A stretch of 64,000 nt of DNA, taken from positions 939,029-1,003,028 of the forward strand of contig JAJVDF010000300.1 of NCBI GenBank assembly GCA_022410635.1, read 5' to 3'. Positions 32,301-47,300 of this stretch are shown here, piece by piece (within the stretch, counting starts at the first letter, position 1; every line of letters begins with the position of its first letter). Position numbers and translations under genes: made by a program. This stretch comes from Tretioscincus oriximinensis. Taxonomy: Eukaryota > Chordata > Lepidosauria > Squamata > Gymnophthalmidae. The notes under the pieces are model-generated. The model worked only from the letters and a program-made list of their open reading frames with translations, did not search any database and was not told where the DNA came from.

Positions 32301-35300
32301 AATGGCCCTCTGGGTGAAAAAAATACTTTCCCTTGTCTCTCTTCTCTTCTGACCATCAGCTTCAAGGGATGTTGTGTGATAGAGAAAATACAGTATGTTT
32401 TCTTTATCTAATTATCCATTCCATACATGATTTTATATACTTCAGTTGGATCACCTCTTAAACACCGTCTTTTGAGGCTGAAGAGGCCTAAACATTGTAG
32501 CCTGATTTCATAAAGGAGATGTTTATGGACCTTTCCCCACTTTTTTAGCTTTTAAAACATAACAAACTTTAACTTACACTTCTACTTTCAGTATTATAAC
32601 AGGCTCTTGTTTGTGGCTGTGGTCTTGAGCTAGTTTGAATCACTTCTGTTTCCCCGACATGCGGTATTTTTTTTTAAAAATATCGGTTTAACAGGAAGTT
32701 GTTACCACACACTTGGCTCTTGCTTTTACTTTCTATCATTTTTACGTGTTATTATTTTACCATCATCCTGATAGTTAAGTTTTGTTTCCCTCAACTTGCA
32801 TGGATGGCCAATTTGAGGTAACATATTTTCCTCTCCCAGTGGTGGGTATCTTAAGTTTTTACTGATAATTCACTGAATGAGCCGTTGTTCGATCTGCAGT
32901 CTTCCCATGCTGCCCTTTCCCAATCAGAGATCTCCTTTGATGATGTCCTTGAATTGCTTGCCATAAAACACAGAGAGAAGATACCTACAGCTTGGATAGT
33001 TTCAAGACAGGACTAGACAGGTTTAGGAATACCAAAGGTATAAATGGGTACTAGGATGGATGCCTGGATACTGCCTCTGAGATGGAGCAACAGGCAGGAC
33101 TCCTGAAATACCATTTGCAGGGAGTCATGAACAAGTGCATATTTTGCTTTCCTCAGTTCGGACTGCCCAGGTGCATTTGGTAGATCTCTGTGTGAGACAG
33201 AATGCAGGACCAGGTGGGCTGTGGCCCGATCCAGTATGGCTCTTTTTATGTTCTTATGTACTGCCCTTCGCCCAACTCCATGCGAGTTAGCCAAACACAT
33301 AAAAATGACAGCATGCAACCAACTACGTACCGTTGGTTATAATCACAAACATTTATCCTTAGACATGGGAACTGGAATATCTTCTGACCCTTTCTCCATG
33401 TTTCCCTGCCTTGTGAACATCTTGCCTCGATTTCTGATTGTTCCAACTTTTTCCTCGCAAGGCAGGAAAAACCCATCTTGCTTTCTGACTGTTCCCGACT
33501 TACCTCCAACTTGGTTAAGAACCTTGCCTGGCCTTTGATCATCCCTTCTCCACACCTTGCAAAAGAACTTGGCTTTCCTCCTGATTGTCTCCAACCCTGG
33601 TTGCCTCCCACCACTCTTCTGTTCTTCAAATAAAAGTCAGCCTTTGCCCTCTGATTGCCTTTTGACATTTTATTCCGGCTTGCGTCATTTGTCTGTGCCT
33701 CTCCTCAATCCTTAAATCTCCTTGAATCTTCTTTACTGCTCTTCTTCTGTTTTCTAAAAAAACTCACTTTTTCGGTTTTGGTAGAGCGGGGCTTGCCATT
33801 GTTTAGACTGACCAGATTTTATGAGGCCCAAACTGGGGTAATGAATATTCATGCTAATTTCTTGAATATACAAATCACCCATCAACNTGCACACCTTCCG
33901 AAATCCCTGCCTGAGAAATCTGCAAAGCACGTGANAATTTTTTAAGGTGCGTGAAGTTTAATTTTTTGAAGTGTGTGAGAATTTTTTGAAGTGTGTGAGA
34001 AATCTGCATTTTTTAATTTTTTACTAAGGGGAGGATGCCTTCAGAAGCTGGCCCCCGGTTGCCAGAGTCTCCTAGTGGTGGTGCAGTGAATTTTTAAAGC
34101 AAAAATAGGGCAAACTGCCCCCCTTGGGAGAGCGGGTTAGACACCCTAAAACTGGGTTCCCTACCCCCCNAAAAAAGGAGTCATCTGGTGAGCCTACCAT
34201 AGTCTATACCAGCATGTGGATGGCCTAGCTCTGTCCCAAAATATAAGCCTGAATAAGGCTCAGTGGGGGACAGGGCCTTTGGGTGGTTTGAATTCATGAA
34301 ACAGAAGATTTTGAATGGTTTATGACTGGCATGTGCTTCATCCTGATGTGAAGACAACAACATATCATAAATACAAATAAATAAATAAATAAATAAATAA
34401 GCAAATTACACAATTGCATATAATTGGTGTTGTATTCAGGAAACAGTTTAAAAACCACCTCTCTAGTACTGGGTTCTGCAATGAGTATCACTTTGTTCCA
34501 GAAAAAACATTTTGTCCTGCAAATAAGAATTATCTGGGACTAAACTATATCTGCTATCTTGACTCCAGTTCAGAAATTAATTCTTCTGTGGTTGATGATG
34601 GTTCTTCCGAGGAAAGCCAAATAAATCGTATTTGTTTTTGTTTTTAATTATTTGTTTATGTTTTTGCCCCTCCCTATTCCCAAGCGGCTTAGGGCGGATT
34701 ACAGAAGTAAATAAAAAAATATGAAATGAGCCCACTAAAAAAAAAATGCTTAAAAGAGGAGAGAGAAAACAGTGGTCTCCGCCAAAGGCCGGGGTGACTT
34801 CTAGGAGTGGCTAAACTATCAAAACAGCACCTGGGTAGAACTTTGCTGCCTTGGATTATTCAGCCCAGACCTCTGGGGTAGATTAAACCTCAAAGCCAAG
34901 ATAATAATGAAGTATATAGCAGCATCTGAAAAAACATAAATTAGTACTTTTCCTTGCATTCAAGTATTATCAGGCCAAAGTATTAAATGCCAAAAAAATT
35001 CGAATCCATCGTTCTGTGTTTGCATAGATTCAGGGTGCATCCAGACGCACGCCTTCTGCACGGAATAAACAAGTGTTGCATAAGCAAATCATAACAATGA
35101 TTCATAAGACAACGGAAGGGAAGGTGTGTTGATCTGTACTGGTCACTGTTGTCTGGATGAAGAAGAGGAGGAGAATTAATTTTCACCTGAAGGCTTACAT
35201 ATGTTCTAACTTCCCTGGGGGGGGGACATTGTGGAGGTTCCCATTTATCTACTCACAAAATTATTTTTGTTTTTTAAAAGCTGGGTTGGTTGAGGCTGAG

Positions 35301-38300
35301 GCCAGTAGAGGGCGCTCACCCCTCTCCATGGCAGACACGGCTTTGAGAACNGGCCTCTCAATTGAAAGACCATTTCTTAACCTCTGAACTACCTTGCCTC
35401 GTCCTCCCCTTGCACATTGCTGTATGATAAATCTGCCAAAATGTTTGAGATTCTGGTATGATTCCCATCACTGCTCCTTGCTAGATATTCTGGACCCAGA
35501 CTAAGAGACCTGTTCCTTTGAAATCTACCAGTGAGGAACTCTGGACACCCAACCCTGACTTGTAAAACCAAGGAGTCAGCTCTTGCTTTTTGAACATTTT
35601 ACAATAAAACCTTAGTAATTAGCAGCATCAAAACTGAGTTTTGCAACTCTGTGCAAACACAATCAAGACAGAACTCCTAAAAGTGTAACGTTGCAAAAAA
35701 AAAACCTCCAAGTAGAGAAACTATTTTATATTTCTATGCAATGAATTACTTTAGTTCAACCTAATTATATTCATGTGGCTATAAGCAGAAAGCTAAACCA
35801 GAAAAATTAAAATTAACTCTCATGTTGCATAGTGTTCCTGTTCCTTAGAAATGATTAGGAGCAATCTTTGTCCTATTTGTATTTGACTTTCATTAAACAT
35901 AAGAACATAAGAACATAAGAAGAGCCATACTGGATCAGGCCACAGCCCATCGAGTCCAGCATTCTGTGTCACACAAAGGCCCACCAGATGCACCTGGGCA
36001 GTCTCTCTAGCTATTTCTTAAACATCTCTCTAGCTATTTCTTAAAAGTGTTATTAGATCTAGTGCTCATGTTTGTCTGTTGATATTCAGGGCCTTTCTGA
36101 TCGTCAGTTTGGTGCAATGGTTAGGCTGCTGGACTCTTAACAAGTAGTCACCTGGATCCATTTCACACACCCCCATGAAGCCAGCTGGGTGACTTTGGAC
36201 CAGTCACAGTTCTTTAGAATGCTCTCAGCCCCACCTACTTCACAGATTGTCTGTTGTGGAGGAGAAGATCTTTAGTTAAAAGAGTGTTATCAATAAAATT
36301 ATTGTTGTTGTGGTGGTGGTTATTATGACTTAAAAACCAGTAATGCACAGCAAACGAAATTACTGGTAATATACTGGATTTCGTATAACAAAATCACAAG
36401 TGGGGCACTTCCCAAGCATCTAGGACAGTGTGATGTATTTCCGTATGATGCGCACAGATCCTTTTGGAACTGACAGACCGTGATTTTGTCAGTGTTTATT
36501 GTTTGCAAATGCCGGCTGAGATCTTTTGGCACAGCACCCAGGGTGCCGATTACCACTAGGGCCACCTGTACTGATTTATGCCACAGTCACTGCAGTTCGA
36601 TTTTGAGATCCTGATATTGGCTTTTTCCTGTTGTTTTTCCTCAATTCGACCCTCACCTGGTATGGCGATATCCATGATCCACACTTTTTTCCTTCTCCAC
36701 GGTGGTGAGATCCGGAGTGTTNTGTTCCAAAAACTTGTCAGTCTGAATTCGGAAGCCCCAGAGTATTTTGGCACGTTCGTTTTCAACTACTTCTTCGGGT
36801 TTATGATCCCACCAAGTTCTTTGCCACTGGCAGAAGTTCTAGTGGATCATTTGGGCCACACAGTTGTGCCTCTGTTTGTAGTCAGTTTGTGCGATTTTCT
36901 TGCAACAGCTGAGAATGGGATCGATTGTTTCATCAGCTTCCTTGCATTATCATCATTGTTGTTGTTGTTGTTGTTGCTACTGCCTATACTACTACTACTG
37001 CTACTACTACCACTACTACATGTTCCTCTATGAAGCCAGTCAGGTGACCTTGGGCCAGTCTTTAGAACTCTCTCAGCCCTGCCTACTTCGCAGGGTGGAA
37101 AAAGCAACAAAAGCTTAGTGCTTTGGTTGTTCGCCCTAAGACTTTGGGGTATAGGGCAGGATATTAGAATAAATAAATATACTTCAACATGAGATATGCC
37201 ACCTAGTTGCTCTCAAACCTATTACTCTCTTAGAAGATTCTTGTGCAGTGAATTTTCTTTGCTAATCTTATGTCGGTTCACTGCACAGAGCAAGGAGATA
37301 AAATCACGTATATAGACATAGAATCAAGTATATGTTTAATGCTTGGAAATACTTTGTTACGTGTTCAACCTTGGGGTTCTGAAACCACCTTGTTTGCTTT
37401 CCTTCCAAAGAGTGTCAAGATTGGTGGGGCTTAGACTGTAGGCAGAACGGATCTTGGACTGCCAACTGTTCCTGTTCCATGAAAAACCATCTGGCAGCAA
37501 ATGACCTTGGGCAGCTATCAGAAAAACTGCAGCAGCCACAGCCTGTCTTGATCAAGGTAACTTTGCTGAGTGAGGCACACAGTGCTTCAACTTTAGCAGA
37601 GAGCTCATTAAAAAAAAAATTTCATCTTGTTTCTCTTCTAAGACAGGACAGTATCGATCTTACAACGAAATGAAGCATTTTCAACACTTGTATCCTGAGA
37701 TGGCAGATTTTGTCATTCGGGGTGATTGGTCTGATATGTGGAGCCAGCCGAGAAGGTAAGAATGTTTGTGTGTTCAAATTTGAATACTAGAATCACAGAA
37801 TCCCAGAGTTGGAAGGACCACCATGGTTGTGGGGTCCAACCCCCTGCTCAATGCAGGATTCATTAAACCATCCAAGACAGATGGCAGCCCAGACTCTGTT
37901 TGAAGACTTCTAGTGAAGGCGAACTCACCACCTCCTGTGGAAATGTGTCCCACTGGTTTATCACTCTTCCCATCAGAAAGTTTTTCCTGATATCCAATCT
38001 AAATCTCCTTCCTTGCAGGTTCATCCCATTGTTTCTGGTACTTCCATGTGCCAATGAGAACAATACTGATCCCTCTGCTCTGTGGCAGCCCTTCAGATAT
38101 TTGTAGACAGCTGTCAGGTCTTCTCTCAGTCTTCTTTTTTGCAGACTAAACGTCCCCAGATCCTTTAACTGCTCCTCATAGGCCATGGTTTCCAGACCAC
38201 TCACCATCTTTGTAACTCCCTTTTGAACTTGCTCTAGTTTATCAATGTCCTTTTTAAATTGCCCCCCCCCGAACTGAACACAGTATTCCAAGTGTAGTCT

Positions 38301-41300
38301 GACCAAAGCACTGTAGAGAAGAACAATTACTTCCCGTGACTGAAATTCTGTTAATGTACCCCAGGATTGTGTTTGCCTTTTTTGATGCTGCTTCAAACNA
38401 TTGACTCAATTACTTTCTCTTTGTGTTCTATTACCCGGCCTGCGACCTATGGTGAAGGGNAGGTTATAAATTCTTAAATAAATTCCATAATCTGGAGGTT
38501 AGCACAGAGACTATCATCTAGTATGTCTATAGAAGGGGGTGTCACCACCAGCATCTTTGTCCCCCAAACAATTACGAAGAGGATCTTGTCGCACCTTTGA
38601 GACTAAAAAAGTAGGCATTTCTGAAGACAAACCTATGAAGAAGTAGATTTGTCTACAAAGTTCATATTTGAATCCCTTAAGAACATAAGAACATAAGGGG
38701 AGCCCTGCTGACTGGAGCCAGAGTCCATCTGGGATGGACAGGGTGAATAGAGAAAAAATGTTTTCTCTATCACACAACACTAGGACCAGAAGGCCCTCCT
38801 TGACACTGATGGGCAGAAAAGTAAGAACAGACAAAGGAAAGTATTTTTTCACCCAGAGGGTTATCGGCTTGTGGAATTTACTTCCTGAAGAGGTGGTGGT
38901 AGCTAACAGCTTTGATAGCTTCAAGACAGGACTAGACAGGTTTGTGGACACCAAGGGTATAAATGGGTCCTAGGATGGATGTCTGGATGCTGCCTCTGGG
39001 ATGGAGCAACAGGCAGGACTCCTGAAATACCATTTGCAGGGAGTCATGAACGGGAGCATATTTTGATTTCTTCTGTTCGGACTGCCCAGGTGCATCTGGT
39101 GGGCCNCTGTGTGAATGCTGGACTTGATGGGCTGTGGCCTGATCCAGTATGGCTCTACTTATGTTCTTATGTTTTTATGATATAGGGTAGTATAGGAATG
39201 TAAACAAATAAATGAGACCCCTTATTAGATATTCTGCACCCAAGCTAACCAGATTACTTCTTTGAAATCTTTCGTTATTCAGCATAGAGTGATGTCACAC
39301 TAAAGTGCTTCTGGGACTTCGAATGGTTGAGTTTTCCAAAACTTTGTATACAAATGTTAAGCTGTTGNTTATTCCATTGAATTCTGGAATTTGAAGTAGG
39401 CAGCTCATATTGAGGAGGCTCATAATCTGAAGTCTGCCTGTACGTGAATTAATGAATAAATTTGAGAAGGATTGCTCAGTTACCTAGTGATTAATTCTCT
39501 AGAGATAAATATCGTTTTGATTTCTGTCTTCAAATTGTTCACTCACTCTGGAGACAGCAGCTTAAGGGTACCATTGCCAAAGCAACGACGACATCAATCT
39601 TCAAAACACTTGCNAAAGAAGAAGCTCCATTTTGCTCTGTGAGCCACATAGATTATTGCTGCCTTTTCAGCAAGCTCACTGGCATAATGGAAAACTCAGA
39701 ATCACAGCAGGATTTTACACCTTGCAACTGTAGTTTTATCTTGGGTATTAAAATTGCGATTTGTAACTTGTATCCAGATGAAATCAATTTTATGGGGGAA
39801 AAAATATTTCCTTACCTTTGTCTCCCTTCTGGGGGGGGAGAACCTAGTTTTGGGGTGTGTACCCCGCCCCCCTGGGGGTGGGCACAATTTCTCTGTTTTT
39901 TGCTGTGGGGAAAAAATAATAATAAAAAAATTAACTCATTTTTTAAAAATAAAATTCACTGCACCACCACTAGGGGGCTCTGACAACCGGGGCCAGCTCC
40001 TGAAGGCACCCTTCCGTCAGTAAAAAAATTAAAAAATGCAAATTTCTCCCACACTTTTGAAAAATTCTCACACACTTCAAAATTTCTGCACGCTTTGCAG
40101 ATTTCTCATGTGGGGATTTCGGAGGGGTATGCGTATTGGTTGGTGATTTGTATATTCATGAATATGCAAATTGTCGTCAATATTAATTGCCCCAGTTTGG
40201 ACCTCAGAAAATCTGGTCCATTTACCTTAACCAAAGGCTAGGGTAAAGAGGTGTGTCTTCAGATATATTGTAAAGACTTGCAATAAAGCCACCTGAGGTA
40301 TCTCAAAGGAGGATCGTTCCACAGTTTAGGCCACCATAAAAAANGCTTGATTCTGGGCTCTCATCCTATTTACCTGGAACAGCCAAGGGGACCTTCCCTG
40401 CAGACCTTAGAGCAGGCGCAGGTCAATATGAGAGAAGGTTCAGGCCCCTTGAATTGGCCCCAGTTCAGCTCTTTTAAACCATCATGATTTACTAGCAAAG
40501 GAGCTAGTAGTAGCTAGCAACTTTAAGACAGGGTTAGGCAAGTTCATAAACACTAAGGGTATAAATAGCTGCTTCCAGGATGGTTTTCCTGAAGTATCAT
40601 TTGCAGGGTGTCGGGAATAGGTAAAAACATAAGAAGAGCCATACTGGATCAGGCCACAGCCCATCGAGTCCAGCATTCTGTCTCACACAGAGGCCCACCA
40701 GATGCACGTGGGCAGTCTGAACAGAGGAAAGCAAAATATGCCCCTGTTCATGACTCCCTGCAAAAGGTATTTCAGGAGTCCTGCCTGTTGCTCCATCCCG
40801 GAGGCAGCATCCAGACATCCATCCTAGTACCCATTTATACCCTTGGTGTCCATAAGCTGTTAGCTACCACCACCTCTTCAGGAAATAAATTCCACAGGCC
40901 GATGACCCTCTAGGTGAAAGTTTTTCCTTCTTCTGTTGGACTGTCCAGGTGCAATTGGGGGGGGGTATCTGGTGAGACAGAAGGCTGGATTAGATGGGCT
41001 CAGCAGAGCTCCTTTTACGTCCCTAGGTTCTTATGATATGTATGAGACAGCAGTCTAGCAGCTTCCGAACCGTCTTCAAGGGCATGTATAAAATCATGCA
41101 TGGGATATTTGAAGTGTATATAATCACTCGTGGGATGGATAAAGTGAATAGANAAAAATAATTTCCCCTATCACACAGCACTTGAAACAGATGAGCAGAA
41201 GAGGGAAAGTATTTTTTCACCCAGAGGATCATCAGTTTGTGGAATTTACTTTCAGAATAGGTGGCGGTAGCTAGCAGCCTGGATAGCTTTAAGACAGGAT

Positions 41301-44300
41301 TAGAAAAGTTCATAGAAGACATGTGTATCAATAACTATTTATCCTGCTTCCGGGATGGCGTTACAGGCAGGATTCCTGAAGTACCACTTGCAGGGAGCTG
41401 AGAACAGGTGAGGGTTATGCCTTCTTCTGCTTGAGGCTGCCCAGGCACAATTGGTAGGCCAGTGTAGACTATGGAAGACCCCTTTGGCTCATCCCCATGC
41501 CAATGTAGATTTGCCATAATCTACACTAGCATTGGATGGCAGGTCTCTATTCCAAGAGTTGAGGACAGGTGAAGATTTTGCCTTCTTCTGCTTGGGACTG
41601 CTCAGGTACAATTGGTGGGCCTCTGTGTGAGTCAGAAGGCTGGACTAGATGAGCTGCAGCCCCATTCAGAATAATCGGGTCTGGAGCACCACCCTTATGA
41701 AGTCAGGCTGCAACGTCTGGGGCTCTTCANCCTTGAAAGGTGACATTTCAGAGGTGGTCTGATTGAAGTGTACAAAATTATGCATGGGATGGACAGGGTN
41801 AATTGAGAAAAATGTTTTCTCTATCACGCAACACTAGGACCAGAGTGCACTCCTTGAAACTAATTGGCAGAAAAGTGGGAACAGACAAAGGGAAGTATTT
41901 TTTCACTCAGAGGGTCATCGGCCTGTGAAATTTACTTCCTGAAGAGGTGGTGGTAGCCAACAGTTTGGATAGCTTCAAGACAGGACTAGACAGGTTTATG
42001 GACACCAAGGGTATAAATGGGTACTAGGATGAGACAGAATGCTGGACTGGATGGGCTCTGGCCTGATGCAGTTTGGCTCTTCTTATGCTCTCCTCTTATG
42101 AGTGCATTAGAGTCATCCAATCTGGAAGTTACCAGAGCACAGATTATTGTGGCCAGGTGATCTTTGTCTAGACCATAACTGACTCCCTTCGGAGCACGTA
42201 CACACAAAAGCAAATATGATGATATATTTGGATTAAGGAGCAAAAAATTTCTGGGATAAAATGTTCTCCACCATTCGATGCTGTTATTTTTTTTGTGAAC
42301 TTGAGATGGACAGTTTGGGTGCAAGATATCACAGTATGAATCATGACAGGCCCCACACTGGGATTTCTTAAATGCCTCTTGCCCTCCTTTTTCCTGGAAT
42401 GGTGAGTGTGCTACGAATCCCAAACCCTTTCCCATGTGGTTTTCGTTACTGTTGAACTAGGTGACGCCTTCCATTATTTCTCTGTGTCAGCAGTTTATTT
42501 TCTAAATCAATTTGACTCTTTTTTCCCCTCCCCAAAAGTGAATCTTAAGCTATACCATCCTCACAGTTCACTGCTAATGTTGTTTTTTCTGCGAGGTGAA
42601 TAAATCAAGCCCATTTGAGCTGCCCAAAGGATCTCTTGCTATGGCAACTTGCGATTTTTAACAAATTGTGCAAATGGGGTGGATTAGTTGTTAGTGTGAT
42701 GGAAGTTGGTGTCTCTGAAGAAATATGGCTGTGGCATTAGCAGCTCTACAAAATACTTAATGCATTAATCATTAAAACCCTTCACAGACAGGACCGTATG
42801 AATACCAGTCAGATTCGGCAAGAGATTTTCCCTACCTTCTCTACGTTACCGTTTCGAAATGGCATTTCTTTGAAAAACTGCTTTCTCATCCGCCACCCAA
42901 AGTTTCAGGATAAAGTGAGTGTTTTGATGTTTGTTTCAATGCAGTGTTAACTGGGGCTGACCATGGCTGATAGGGTGGAATACTTGACAGCTAAAAGACA
43001 ATGGCGTCAAGGTCAGAATTGGTGGACCTAATGGTAAATGAGATGTGTAAGTCTACAAATCTATGTATTCCCACAGAATAATTGATTGCATAGAAACATA
43101 GAGTTGGAAGTGATCTTCATGGTCGTTGGATCTAACTTCAGGTCCAGCGCATGATTCACTAAACAGTCAGAGACAGATGGTTGTCCAGCCTCTTTTGGAA
43201 GACCTCCACCAAAGGGGAACTAATTTTACTTTATTTATTTATATTTATATACTGTCCTATACCCAAAGGTCCCAGGGAGGTTAACAATAAAAAACAAATT
43301 AACTTATTAAAACGGCATTAAAAGTAGGGAAGGGGGAGCAGTCTGGGGGCTGCCACAGAGAAGACCCTATCCCAATTTTCCACCCTCTTTGCCAGTGAGA
43401 GGGGCAGTACAGTCAGGTGGGCCTCCCCTAAACATCTTAAGGCACAGGCAGGTTGATGTGAGAGAAGGCCTTCCTTTAGATATTTGGGCCCAAGTTAATT
43501 GGGACCTTATAGGTTAAACCTAATTCCTTGAATTGGGCTCAGTAGCAAATTGGCAGCCAGTGCCGTTTTTTCAAGACTGATGTGATATGCATCCGGCCAA
43601 TTGTTCTGGGCAGCTGTTTAGGGTGCCAGCCTATCCCATTGGTTTAACACTCCTACTACCAGAAAGTTTTTTCTGATATCTAATTTGTACCTCCTCTGTT
43701 GCAGTTTCATCCTATTGCTTCTTGCTATACATGTGAACAAAAATAGGGTTGATCCTTCTGTTCTAAGATAGACCTTCAAATATTTGTTAACATCTTTCAA
43801 CTCTCCTCTCAGTCTTCTTGTCTGCTCACCAAACATCCCTAGATCCTTTAACTGTTCCTCATAGGGCAGGTTTCCAGAACACCCACCAGCTTTGTAACTG
43901 TCCTTTGGACTTGTTCTAGTTTGTCAATGACCTTTTAAAAGTGACCACAGAATTGTGTGCAAGCTATGACCAAGGTGGAATAGAGTGTAGAGTAAGGAGT
44001 AGAGATTTCACTGAACAAAATAGAGCAGCTGAAGCACTGCCCCTTTTAAATTTGTGAAAATAAAATAATTTTAAAATTCTGCACATGCGCGGTTGTGCTG
44101 CNTTCCAGTGAAGTACTGCATATGCGCACACAACTTACAGCCGCTGCCACCATAAACCCTGCTCGCCCGCCCTGCTTGAGCGAGCACATTAATGCTTAGT
44201 TTCTGGTCAGTTGCCAGAATGCTGCCACATGAAGGAGGCTGAAATCTTAACACCACATTGTCCCCTTGCGGCCACCAGTAATATGAACGTTTATGGGTAA

Positions 44301-47300
44301 AACGTGGCGGTTGGAGTGTGTTTACATACAATATTATTAAAAAGGGTATTTTAGTACACACTAAAAATGTCGGATTGGGGTGGGGAGGGGGTCCCTCACC
44401 TTGTTTATCTGCTCTGCCCCCGCACCCGAGAGTCTAGCTATGCCACTGAATTGGATTCCGCCTGCACACATCAGTTCACTCCAACTGAGAAAGGAGACGT
44501 ACAAGCTCTGAGATGGATTTCTGTTACCATTACCAACCTTGGCAAGTGTTTTGCCGTTTNCTTCCCCGGTGGGTCACCTTTTGTCAGAGCTCAGCCCTGT
44601 GACCTGTTGGTCTTGGATTCATTTCTCTGTTATGTATTGCACTGGCCTTCCCACCATTTGTCAGCAGGCCCCTTTGCCTTGGTTTCCGCTGCTCTGGGAG
44701 TTGCTCTTTACAGGGCTGAAATCCAGTGAGTCAACAGTTGCCTTGGAACACCTCTCCACAATTCACTCTGGAATGTTAAGGAACAATATTGGAGGAGACA
44801 AGCAGAAACTGACCTCCTGAAACTTCAAATGCTGCTAAATTTTGTATGATGATGATGATGTATTTTGATCTTCGAAGCCATCTGGGTGGGTGACTTTGGG
44901 CTGGCCATAGCTTTTGGGAGTTCACTTAGGCCCACTTACTTCACAGGGGCGTAGCTACCCACAGGGCAACTACTGGCTTGCCCCAGGTCCCCGAAGGTTC
45001 GACCGTTGGGGGTGGTGTTGAACTTGGGCCCTCCCATTTATGCTCCACCCTATACCCAAAGGTCTCAGGTATAAACAAACAATAAAAACAACAGTATAAA
45101 ATTAACATTAAAAACAGTACAAAACAGTATCTAAAAGTGGGAAGAAAAATAACATTNCCTTAAAAATGTTAATTAGCTTAAAATGTTATGTTGCTTAAAA
45201 TGGATTTAAGGGCTTTTCCATACTCATTAGGAACAATCAGCTGCTCTCTAATATGTTTCTTCTGCATGGGATTTGCGCTGTTCTGTTCCGGAACCATTCT
45301 AATGGCTCCTTATTCCAGTTGTCCACAACTATTCCAATGCTGTCTGTTCCACTCCAGGGAAAGCGTGAGCTTTTGTAGACAAGTCTATTTATTCTATTTC
45401 TTATTATACTCTAAAGTGTTACAAGACTCCCTTGCTAGACTTTCTGGATCCAGACTAACACAGATATTTCTATTGGCCTTAGCTTCAGCCAAACTAGCTG
45501 TTCAATAGTGAGCAGTCACAAGTAGATGAGTAGGCACTATCATTTCAATGCAATGGAGATNATAGAATGTAAACCTTTGGGCAAAAAATAGTTTGTAAGC
45601 TGCTTTGAGTCCCTTCGGTTGAGGAAAGTGAGGTATAAAAACCCAGTTGTTGTTCCTCTTCCTCCTCCTTTTTTTCTCCTCCTTATTCTCCTCCTCCTTC
45701 TCCTTCTTCTCCTTTTCCTTCTTCTTNATTTCTTTCTTTTCTGTAAAATTATGACAGCAAAGACTTCCCTTTCTTTTCATGTATTTCAGACTTATCAGCT
45801 CGAGAGTGCCTTTGTTGTTGGAAGTGGCCAACTTACTTTGAATATCATCCCCTCTGTGCTTTGCGGAGAACACTGCAAAACCTTGAAGGTGGAGCTGGAA
45901 GCTGGAGATATTGGTAAGTATTAATTCTGCAACCTTCTGCATAGCTGAAGGAAATGCCTTCTCCTATACGATCCCAAGGAGAAGGCCTCTTGATAGTTCC
46001 TCCACTTGCAGTAGGGTTCAGAATATCTAGCAAGGGGGCCTCGTAGCACCTTGGAAACTAACAAGAAAAAAGCTTGGCATCATGAGCTTTCATAAATAAA
46101 GCTCCTTCTTCAGGTGAGACATTGTAACAGAGAGGTTCTTTGTGCCGTATCGGTATTGGCTGACGTGGGTTCTACTGGANGCAGTGCAAGAAGACAAATC
46201 CTACTCATGGTGACCGTCTCTGTATTGGTACAAAAGATGTGAGCAGGGCGTGAGCAGTATGAGGAAGATTGACATGTTTTTGTTGCAAGGTTGTTGGAGG
46301 TACTTTGTAGTCATTTGAAAGCAATGAACTGCCTAAAGCAAGAGAAGTTTACAATGTTGATGCTCCACACACAAAAAAAATCTACCTTGGAATGTGTAGA
46401 ATTGACAAAAAGAAAGTCCACAGGCAAAGAAAGAGTTCTCAAGATAGGGCTTGATCATCCACAGATTTTTATAGACCATGGCAGGCACCATTTGAGACCT
46501 GCCATAATCTATATTAGCATGTGGGTGGCAGGTTCCTATTCCAAGATACAGCCCTTGAATAAGGCTGAGGGCAAATACACTCTAAAAATACTTATAGTAG
46601 GTGAGTTACAATAAAATTTAGAGAAAAAGAATTCTTGGATGGAGAAAATACTCTATGATTTAGATGTATTTATGATGTCACTTCTGCCCCCTGGGGTGCC
46701 CTTTATAGAAGCAGGAGTCAGAAGTGACAACATCAGACAGGAGATGGCTTTCTTGTGCATTGCTGCACAAGATACTGTAGGCTGTACAGGAGCAGGAAAC
46801 TGATAAAATGTATGATATTCTTGTACAACTCCCAACACTGAACTACTCTAGCTAGCCAGGCTTCCCCTTTATATACAGTTTCTAACTAGATCCCAACCAA
46901 TGAGGTCTTTTCCCTCTGCATAATCAGGTGGCACCATCAAGCCTAGACAATTCCTTCTACTGCCCTTAGTACAAATATGTATATTTACATATATGCAGAG
47001 AATATAGGACAGTGACAAAACACATAACCCTAGCAGAACTGTATATTATAATTTTATATATAACTATGTCAGATATGGCATCCCTGATGGCATCCTGANG
47101 CATATGGACATCACAATTAGCAGAAAAGAAAGATTTTGAAGAACGTTTAACAGGAAAAAGTAAAGGTTCCCAGAAGCACTGATCAGATTTACCCAATAAT
47201 TTCTTTTTTCTTCTAAAGGTTTTGCAAATGCAGCTTACTGGACAACAAGCTTTAACTCCAGAGGGTCGGAACCCGTGGTGGTTTGCGATGGATCTGCCAT

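Noticed and set aside
33246..33668. 140-codon minus-strand frame
   Set aside because: It reads the CR1 terminus and the LTR-like block; tandem units keep it open by chance.
36578..37033. 151-codon plus-strand frame with a Leu-rich end as a membrane protein
   Set aside because: It is the antisense of a LINE relic and runs into the (TTG)n/(CTA)n microsatellite.
44071..44820. Frames of 93-120 codons as extra exons of C6orf89
   Set aside because: Exons 5 and 6 already join in phase, and these frames match no part of the protein.
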